The translations under genes were made by a program, and so were the position numbers. The notes beneath the pieces were generated by a model. The model did not search any database, was not told where the DNA came from, and worked only from the letters and a program-made list of their open reading frames with translations. A stretch of 8,712 nt of DNA, from assembly GCA_003511885.1 (NCBI GenBank), contig DOIX01000429.1:6952-15663 (forward strand). Reading direction: 5' to 3'. This DNA comes from Cyanobacteria bacterium UBA11153 (GTDB lineage Bacteria > Cyanobacteriota > Cyanobacteriia > Cyanobacteriales > Coleofasciculaceae). This document shows positions 1-4,451 of the stretch, one piece after another; the stretch's first letter is position 1; each line of letters starts with the position of its first letter.

Positions 1-361
1 AAACTCGAAAATTGTGCCACACAAAAAAAACCATACCCCACACCCCATACCCCACACCCCACACCTCATCCTCACGATCCGATGTTGTCCCTACCCCAGA
101 CTTGGGCACGAGGGGAATTGGTACTGTATCTCGATTGTTGTCGGCAAAACAATCACCACATCGTGTCCCCCCGCCTTCTCTATTTTCAGGCAGAGGATTG
201 CCTGTTTGACCCGATGGTGGAGTGAATTCCCATTGGTTGGGAATTTTACTACTAAGGGACTCAGCTTTGACTGGCAATAGGATGTTTACTGCTAACACTA
301 ATCCCAAGGTCAAAGCTGTCGCCAGTGAAAGTAATCGTGATGAGTGTGTGAACCAAGTCAT
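1..361 (-). pseudogene. Truncated DUF928 paralogue (copy A), N-terminal fragment
   Basis: Reading the minus strand from ATG at 361 gives a protein start that matches copy B (545-1375) closely. It has a signal-peptide-like segment (MTWFTHSSRLLSLATALTLG, then a hydrophobic stretch) and a mature part with SKIPNQWEF, PLPENREGGG and VPKSGVGTT. About 67 of 79 alignable residues match B outside the divergent signal core. Homology stops abruptly after codon 93 (base 83), just before the place where B continues IAQYPTLFWYMP. The frame then reads through unrelated sequence and the heptamer repeat (glycine, valine, tryptophan-rich) and is still open at base 1, so the real stop lies outside the window. 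The central and C-terminal DUF928 regions are missing. An extra Cys sits beside the conserved one (TRCGDC, where B has VRGDC). I infer a gene remnant. The sequence alone cannot exclude expression of a short secreted peptide. Confidence 0.8.
35..65. repeat. Heptamer tandem repeat (ACCCCAC)
   Basis: Four adjacent 7-bp units are visible: ACCCCAC (35-41), ACCCCAT (42-48), ACCCCAC (49-55) and ACCCCAC (56-62), followed by a partial unit. This matches the short tandemly repeated repetitive (STRR) type known from cyanobacterial intergenic DNA. It lies about 18 bp beyond the point where DUF928 copy A loses homology to copy B, so it may be connected with that breakpoint. An A8 run (23-30) lies just before it. 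A related array is at 4417-4451. Confidence 0.8.
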
Positions 362-374
362 GATTGAAAGATCC

Positions 375-415
375 CCTCAGCGAGATGGTTTTTTTATATG
401 AAGCCTCAGCGAGAT
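375..415. repeat. 12-bp direct repeat upstream of copy A
   Basis: CCTCAGCGAGAT occurs at 375-386 and again at 404-415, 29 bp apart. The first copy belongs to the leader shared with copy B (which has CCTAAGCGAGAT). The second begins at the point where A/B homology ends, so the repeat may mark a small rearrangement at the edge of the duplication. Confidence 0.6.
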
Positions 416-467
416 AGCTGCAATCTGCTGCCACAGATGATCAGTCAACCTCCCTCAGATAGGATTG

Positions 468-495
468 GGGGAGACAAAGCTGACTTCATCTCCCC
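468..495. terminator. Hairpin after copy B, possible terminator
   Basis: GGGGAGA (468-474) is perfectly complementary to TCTCCCC (489-495). On the minus strand the stem can extend inward with GAAG/CTTT after one mismatch, leaving a four-base loop. It lies about 50 bp downstream of the copy B stop codon and upstream of copy A. No T-run follows it on the minus strand, so it is not a classic intrinsic terminator. It could be a processing or decay barrier, or have no role. Confidence 0.35.
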
Positions 496-544
496 AAAAT
501 TTCGTAGTAGGGCTTTAGTTCTACCGGATCTATTCTCTCTCTGC

Positions 545-1375
545 TTATCGGTTGTTAACGCTTCTCGCCTCTTCAAATAAAGGTTCCCCAATAGCATTGT
601 CTAATTCGGCTGACTTAAGGAGTTTATTCCAAGCTTCGATGGCATTTCTGTCATTGGGTTTCTCCCGTCGCATCTCAATCAAAGTTCCAAGCGCTTCGTA
701 CCACAGCCGTTTGTCTGCATACATTGCAAACTGCTCTTCCATTGGCAGTTGCTCAACGCGACTAGCCAAACCGGATGAGTCTTCAACCCGCTTAAACCCA
801 CCATCAATGAAGAAATCCCCGGATCTGTCTGTCTCGTCACACATTACCCTTAACTGCCAGTGATATGCCTGATTTGTCTCTAAACCAGATAGTCCACTTG
901 AGGCTGGCAGAGTGAAACTCATAATACCGGGACTCCCGAGCACGAATTCCTCAGTAATGGATTTGCCATTTTCCATTCTGGTTTGAGGGTACTTCGCAAA
1001 GGGGTATTTAATTGAGTAAACTTCCTTATTGTTGGCATTCCGGACAATTAGCTCGACTCCCCAAGCCTTAGTCTTGGGCATATACCAAAAGAGCGTCGGA
1101 TACTGAGCAATTGTTGTCCCTACCCCAGACTTGGGAACGAGGGCAATTGGTACTGTATCTGGATTGTTGTCGGCAATACAATCACCTCGTACCCCCCCGC
1201 CTTCTCTATTTTCAGGCAGGGGATTTCCTGTTGGACCAGATGGTGGACTGAATTCCCATTGGTTGGGAATTTTACTCCCGAGGGACTGGGCTTGTGCTGG
1301 GATATTCCCTCCCCATCCCAAGGCTAAGGCTGTCGCCAATGAAATTAATCTTGATGAGAGTGTAAAGGAAGTCAT
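545..1375 (-). CDS. Secreted DUF928 protein (copy B)
   Basis: This 276-residue protein belongs to DUF928, a cyanobacteria-centred family of unknown function. Residues 1-30 form a clear Sec signal peptide: a short start, a hydrophobic core (LISLATALALG) and a likely cut after AQA (residue 29). The mature protein shows family landmarks: PLPENREGGG (52-61), VPKSGVGTT (80-88), PTLFWYMPKT (93-102), a middle part that looks rich in beta strands, YHWQLRVMCD (171-180), and a C-terminal helical part with YADKRLWYEALGTL (219-232) and EAWNKLLKSAEL (247-258), similar to a TPR-like hairpin. The only two cysteines, C66 and C179, have counterparts in copy C and could form an envelope disulfide. The start at 1375 fits the signal peptide and has AGGGGA upstream. 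The stop is TAA at 545-547. Copy C lies upstream on the same strand 230 bp away, and fragment A lies downstream. Location outside the inner membrane is inferred; the biochemical role is unknown. Confidence 0.9.
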   Translation of the reverse strand: MTSFTLSSRLISLATALALGWGGNIPAQAQSLGSKIPNQWEFSPPSGPTGNPLPENREGGGVRGDCIADNNPDTVPIALVPKSGVGTTIAQYPTLFWYMPKTKAWGVELIVRNANNKEVYSIKYPFAKYPQTRMENGKSITEEFVLGSPGIMSFTLPASSGLSGLETNQAYHWQLRVMCDETDRSGDFFIDGGFKRVEDSSGLASRVEQLPMEEQFAMYADKRLWYEALGTLIEMRREKPNDRNAIEAWNKLLKSAELDNAIGEPLFEEARSVNNR

Positions 1376-1420
1376 GATTTAAAGATCCCCTAAGCGAGAT
1401 GGGTTTTTTTTATTATGAAG
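1117..1420. repeat. Segmental duplication, partner of 83-404
   Basis: This segment holds the leader and first 88 codons of copy B. It matches 83-404 (leader and first 93 codons of A) over nearly its whole length. The main differences are a longer signal-peptide core in A and one extra codon near the NREGGG motif. Similarity stops near 404/1420 on one side and near 83/1117 on the other. This defines a ~300-bp direct duplication about 1 kb apart. Confidence 0.85.
1386..1391 (-). promoter_or_regulatory. Ribosome binding site of copy B
   Basis: On the minus strand AGGGGA precedes the ATG at 1375 by 10 bases. The equivalent site is present before fragment A (GAGGGGA near 371-377), which supports the same start in both copies. 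Confidence 0.5.
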
Positions 1421-1445
1421 ACATCAGAACAGAAGACTAAGTTCC
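1412..1445 (-). promoter_or_regulatory. Candidate promoter of copy B (ECF-like or housekeeping)
   Basis: On the minus strand GGAACTT (complement of 1439-1445) is followed after 16 bases by GTCTTC (complement of 1417-1422). This resembles the general layout of ECF sigma-factor promoters. A housekeeping-type -10, CATAAT (complement of 1412-1417), overlaps it without a good -35. Either would give a leader of about 30-40 bases before the ATG at 1375. It is a motif match only. Fragment A keeps the -10 region but not the GGAACTT part. Confidence 0.3.
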
Positions 1446-1456
1446 GGCACAGGAAA
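1428..1456 (-). promoter_or_regulatory. Conserved upstream block 1 (copy B)
   Basis: This 29-bp block starts 53 bp upstream of copy B. It aligns with 2471-2498, which starts 50 bp upstream of copy C, at about 24 of 29 positions with one gap. On the minus strand both contain a dyad, TTCC-N6-GGAA here and TTCC-N5-GGAA in copy C, followed by TAG and CTTCTGTT. Similar sequence at the same distance from two paralogues suggests a shared promoter or operator. Retention from the original duplication is the alternative. Confidence 0.5.
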
Positions 1457-1547
1457 GATCGAGTGATGGGGAGCCGTATCGATGGGACAAGATCTGCCTT
1501 GATATGAATATTCTAGCTTTCTTTCGCGTCTTATTTCCACACTCTAA

Positions 1548-1573
1548 TTTGTCCGACTAGAATCTGTCTTGTT
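1548..1573. promoter_or_regulatory. Conserved upstream block 2 (between B and C)
   Basis: This block matches 2521-2546 at 21 of 26 positions (core TTTGTCYGACTAG). It lies 173 bp from the copy B start but its partner lies 100 bp from the copy C start, so the spacer to block 1 differs (91 versus 22 bp). It may be a distal regulatory site or simply duplicated flanking DNA. Next to it AGAATCTGTC is repeated at 1559-1568 and 1575-1584 (16-bp period). Confidence 0.4.
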
Positions 1574-1605
1574 GAGAATCTGTCCTGAAGGAGGATCCAG
1601 AGTGA

Positions 1606-2421
1606 TTATGGAACATCAACGATTTTATCTCCAGAATTATCCTGGGTAATTTTCTCCAATCCCACCGACTTGAGGAGTTTTTTCCATGCTTCTTCCAAAT
1701 CTGGATCTTTGGGGAAATCTCGCCGCAGTTGATTCAAAGTAATTAATGTCTCATACCAAAGCCTTTCATTAGCATAGATGGTCACCCTCTCTTGGGGAGT
1801 TGCCTGCTTGACTCGCATCGCGAGATTGGGGCTAGGAGAAACTCGCTGAATCCAGCCGCTCACTACTATATCACGATCTCTTTTGTCAGGATCTGGATCG
1901 CAAACTAATGCCAATTGCCAGCGATAATTCTGTCCAATTTTTAAGGGAGAAAAGTTGGCTAGAGTGGGGAGTGGTAAGCTCATAATACCAGCCGGAGCCA
2001 TCCCGTCCGCCGACTTTTCCAGAGCATAGTTTACAGAGTAAATATCCCGATTATTTTTGGTATCTTTGAGAACAAATTCTACCCTGGCAGCCCTAGTTTT
2101 AGGCATGTACCACAAAACAGTCGGATATTCTGCTACTGTTGTTCCCAGGCCAGAAACAGGCACGATCGCAGTTAGGGGTTGCCCGCCAGATACACAAGCC
2201 TGGGGTTCGGGAATCTCCCGCTTGCCCCCCGCCTCTCTGTTAACGGGGAGCGGAGCATCTGGACCGCTAGGGGCTTGAAATTCCCATGTTTCGGGCAGTT
2301 GAGCGCCTAGGGAGGCGGTTGTCATCTGGGCTTGCACAGTTGCTGGAAGTTCGACTGCCAGCCCCAATGCCAAAGCTAGAGTCAGTATTTTTGAGCGATA
2401 GGAATGTGTTAGCCAAGCCAT
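1606..2421 (-). CDS. Secreted DUF928 protein (copy C)
   Basis: This 271-residue protein is a diverged paralogue of copy B. Residues 1-31 form a Sec signal peptide with core ILTLALALGLAVELPA and a likely cut after VQA (31). Family landmarks follow: PETWEFQAPSGP (43-54), PLPVNREAGG (57-66), VPVSGLGTT (87-95), PTVLWYMPKT (100-109), YRWQLALVCD (166-175), and a helical C-terminus with YANERLWYETL (216-226) and EAWKKLLKSVGL (244-255). The cysteine pair is kept as C76 and C174. Copies B and C differ most in the signal peptide, in the region after NREGG and in the C-terminal tail, which is acidic and probably flexible here. The gene is divergent from the 2679 gene with 257 bp between the starts. The ribosome binding site is weak (AAAGG about 9 bases before the ATG) and overlaps a small hairpin. 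The family is recognised with confidence; the function is unknown. Confidence 0.9.
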   Translation of the reverse strand: MAWLTHSYRSKILTLALALGLAVELPATVQAQMTTASLGAQLPETWEFQAPSGPDAPLPVNREAGGKREIPEPQACVSGGQPLTAIVPVSGLGTTVAEYPTVLWYMPKTRAARVEFVLKDTKNNRDIYSVNYALEKSADGMAPAGIMSLPLPTLANFSPLKIGQNYRWQLALVCDPDPDKRDRDIVVSGWIQRVSPSPNLAMRVKQATPQERVTIYANERLWYETLITLNQLRRDFPKDPDLEEAWKKLLKSVGLEKITQDNSGDKIVDVP

Positions 2422-2430
2422 GATATAGCC

Positions 2431-2447
2431 TTTGCTGGTACAGCAAA
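2431..2447 (-). promoter_or_regulatory. Perfect inverted repeat at the copy C ribosome binding site
   Basis: TTTGCTG (2431-2437) and CAGCAAA (2441-2447) form a perfect 7-bp inverted repeat around GTA. It ends 10 bp before the copy C ATG. In mRNA the downstream arm (CAGCAAAGG) contains or touches the only purine-rich ribosome-binding candidate, so folding could limit translation. As DNA it could equally be a small operator. Nothing like it is present before copy B. Confidence 0.4.
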
Positions 2448-2470
2448 ATCTGTTTGTTCAAAGTTGTCAT

Positions 2471-2498
2471 AACAGAAGCCTAGCTTCCAGCACGGAAA
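2471..2498 (-). promoter_or_regulatory. Conserved upstream block 1 (copy C)
   Basis: This is the partner of 1428-1456. It carries the dyad TTCC-N5-GGAA on the minus strand and starts 50 bp from the copy C start codon. The GTCTTC element downstream of the block in copy B is not kept here. A possible extended -10, TGTTATGAC, overlaps the end of the block. Confidence 0.45.
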
Positions 2499-2520
2499 TG
2501 GCATCGTGTTGAGGTTTGGC

Positions 2521-2546
2521 TTTGTCTGACTAGTATCTGCACTGTT
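2521..2546. promoter_or_regulatory. Conserved upstream block 2 (copy C)
   Basis: This is the partner of 1548-1573 (21 of 26 positions). It sits in the 257-bp divergent intergenic region, 100 bp from copy C and 133 bp from the 2679 gene, so a regulator binding here could affect either. The rest of this intergenic region (2547-2678) shows only a weak -10-like TATATA at 2653-2658 ahead of the plus-strand gene. Confidence 0.35.
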
Positions 2547-2678
2547 TACGCTGTCACTACCCAGTCTCAAGAGACGGGTTATTCAGGTATCCTGTTCGTA
2601 ATTCTATTGTAACCCAAAGCATTAGTCGCCAGGGAACCTTGTTTTCAGCTCTTATATAAATCTTCATCTGGATTAACC

Positions 2679-4355
2679 ATGATTCCTGATTCTGCTTCTA
2701 CTCTGCCACCGCTACAGTATCCCTGGTGTCGGACAATTCGACCAATTGCTGCTGCTGCTTTGCATGGCATCGCTTCTTGGGGGGAACACCTCATCGCCAT
2801 TGATGCTACCAACGGCTATTTGCTACAAATCGATCCAAAAAGCGACAATACGAAGATTTTAAATTCCTGTCGCGATGCTGATTTTGCCTACGCTACTGGT
2901 TTGGCAATTGCTGATGATACTTTGTGGTTAGCCTGGAATGATAGCGTTTACTTTTGCCCACTGGATGGGGAGCTAAATCTGCAACATTTTGTTACTTTGC
3001 CCTATACGGCTAACGGGGTGGCGATTAAGGATGCGACAGTCTACATTACTTGCTACAAAGCTGGCTGTATTTTCATTTACAATCGGGATAATGGGCGGGA
3101 AATTACTCGATTATATGCGCCGGGGATTGGGTTGGAAAATATTACGGTACGGGGTGAGGAACTGTGGGTTTGCGATCGCGAAGAACAAACGGTTTTCTGT
3201 CTGGATCGAGCTACGGGTGAGGTTCAATTTAGTCTCCTCACTCCTTTTGAGAATCCCACAGGTTTAACATTTTACCACGACCCTGATACAGGTGAGGAGA
3301 TCCTCTACGTTGCCTATTGCCATGATGAACCTTACATCCGGGACAATCCCAATGCCGATCCCAATTACGAGTTGCAGTATCGCGATCGCACTTTTATCCA
3401 CCCTCTCTATTTTCACGTACAACCAGAAAATCGCGCTGCTCTCTCTAATGGCTATTTAATTGAAATGTCTTATGTGGAGGAACTCTCTCCTCTGGAAGAT
3501 GTAGAATTAAAAGATGTCGAATGGCGCATCGCTTTGCCTTCAGAAACAGCTCGGCAAAAGGTGAAAAAAATTGAGTCAATTGGCCTTCCTTTTTCTGAAG
3601 AAATTCAGGAAGATCAGCGGGTTGCTGTCTTTAAATTTGATATCATTAAACCGGGACAACGCCATATATTTGGCTGGAAAGCACTTCTAGAAGTTCGGAG
3701 TATTAAATATCGCTTCACGCCCCGAGATGTGGAAAAATTGCCAGAGTTATCCCCAGAGTTTCAAACCCGTTATTTGACTGATAATGACCAGTTAGCAATG
3801 GATACAGAAATCGTGCGCCGTGCGGCTAGAGAATCTATTGCCAGGGAAACAAATCTCCTCCGGAAAATGTACAGTATCCGTAATTACGTCTACGATTGCC
3901 TTTCTTATGGTATTAAACCTCATATCGATACGCCGGATATTGTCTTAGAAAGAGGCGTAGGATCCTGTGGGGAATATCTGGGGGTTTTACTGGCTTTAGC
4001 TCGATTGAATGGGATTGCTTGTCGCACAGTGGGAAGGTACAAATGTCCGCCACATCCGGATAAGTTTGGTATCCCATTAGCACCGGATTTTAATCATGTT
4101 TGGTTAGAATTTTATCTCCCAGGATTTGGTTGGTTACCAATGGAATCTAACCCCGATGATACGGTTGAAGGTGGTCCTTATCCTACCCGATTTTTTATGG
4201 GTTTGGCTTGGTATCATATCGAGATTGGTAAAGGTATTTCTTTTGAAACTCTCAAGAGTGAGGGAGTTTTAGTCCAAAAAGAAAATGTCTCTATTGGTGA
4301 GTTGGCAATTAATCATGTCCAATTCAAGATTTTAGAAGAATTACCGTTTGGCTAG
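2679..4355 (+). CDS. Beta-propeller-like / transglutaminase-like protein
   Basis: This 558-residue protein has no signal peptide and no membrane segment, so it is probably cytoplasmic. Residues ~28-215 contain about five ~40-residue beta units (HGIASWGEHLIAID, ATGLAIADDTLWLAW, ANGVAIKDATVYITC, LENITVRGEELWVCD, PTGLTFYHDPDTGEEILYVAY) resembling NHL or SMP-30-type propeller blades. Residues ~265-385 form a linking region (VEWRIALPSETARQ) like those preceding bacterial transglutaminase domains. Residues ~395-495 are a transglutaminase-like papain-fold core: the nucleophile Cys430 in GVGSCGEYLGVLLALARLNG and His473 in NHVWLEFYLPGFGW. The residue usually Asp is Glu489 in WLPMESNPDD, with Asp493 four residues later. 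Such folds act as peptidases, amidases or transamidases, and substrate cannot be predicted here. The start at 2679 has only a weak ribosome site. The stop TAG is the first codon of a heptamer repeat. The gene is convergent with the hydrolase and shows no operon partner. Confidence 0.8.
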   Translation: MIPDSASTLPPLQYPWCRTIRPIAAAALHGIASWGEHLIAIDATNGYLLQIDPKSDNTKILNSCRDADFAYATGLAIADDTLWLAWNDSVYFCPLDGELNLQHFVTLPYTANGVAIKDATVYITCYKAGCIFIYNRDNGREITRLYAPGIGLENITVRGEELWVCDREEQTVFCLDRATGEVQFSLLTPFENPTGLTFYHDPDTGEEILYVAYCHDEPYIRDNPNADPNYELQYRDRTFIHPLYFHVQPENRAALSNGYLIEMSYVEELSPLEDVELKDVEWRIALPSETARQKVKKIESIGLPFSEEIQEDQRVAVFKFDIIKPGQRHIFGWKALLEVRSIKYRFTPRDVEKLPELSPEFQTRYLTDNDQLAMDTEIVRRAARESIARETNLLRKMYSIRNYVYDCLSYGIKPHIDTPDIVLERGVGSCGEYLGVLLALARLNGIACRTVGRYKCPPHPDKFGIPLAPDFNHVWLEFYLPGFGWLPMESNPDDTVEGGPYPTRFFMGLAWYHIEIGKGISFETLKSEGVLVQKENVSIGELAINHVQFKILEELPFG

Positions 4356-4370
4356 TTGATAGTTGATAGT
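4353..4370. repeat. Heptamer tandem repeat (TAGTTGA)
   Basis: TAGTTGA is repeated at 4353-4359 and 4360-4366, then TAGT. The first TAG is the stop codon of the transglutaminase-like gene. Confidence 0.65.
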
Positions 4371-4416
4371 GGCGAGGGGCTGGAGGAGGAGAAAAAAATC
4401 TTCCCTGCTCCCATGC

Positions 4417-4451
4417 CCCCTACACCCCACACCCTACACCCTATTCCCCAT
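4417..4451. repeat. Heptamer tandem repeat (ACCCCAC/ACCCTAC)
   Basis: Five degenerate 7-bp units are visible: CCCCTAC, ACCCCAC, ACCCTAC, ACCCTAT and TCCCCAT. This is the same repeat class as 35-65. The array overlaps the 3' end of the hydrolase gene: its TAG stop (complement of 4441-4443) and last four codons (GNGE) lie in or against repeat units. No intrinsic terminator is evident in the 85 bp between the two convergent stop codons. Confidence 0.75.

Noticed and set aside
35..65. Heptamer array considered as a CRISPR array or replication origin iterons
   Set aside because: Units are 7 bp with no spacers, and the same class of repeat recurs at several unrelated intergenic sites, which fits STRR repeats.
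1131..1382. Plus-strand open frame of 83 codons opposite the copy B start, and a similar one opposite copy A (14-280)
   Set aside because: They are antisense to a clear signal-peptide gene; their resemblance to each other comes from the A/B duplication, and no ribosome site or family feature is seen.
1386..1412. Plus-strand intrinsic terminator ending in the T-run near 1403-1411 (and its copy at 389-395)
   Set aside because: The preceding bases pair over only three G-C pairs, and the site lies in the leader of a minus-strand gene rather than after a plus-strand gene.
545..2421. DUF928 pair as part of a CHAT or CHASE2-type envelope signalling cluster
   Set aside because: No such partner gene lies in the window; the neighbours are a transglutaminase-like protein and unrelated genes.
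2267..2470. Minus-strand open frame overlapping the copy C start
   Set aside because: It overlaps the signal peptide of copy C in another frame, has no recognisable features and would cover the shared upstream block.
2601..2616. NtcA-type operator (GTA-N8-TAC) in the 2422-2678 divergent region
   Set aside because: GTA occurs at the right place but the second half reads GTA, not TAC, so the dyad is absent.
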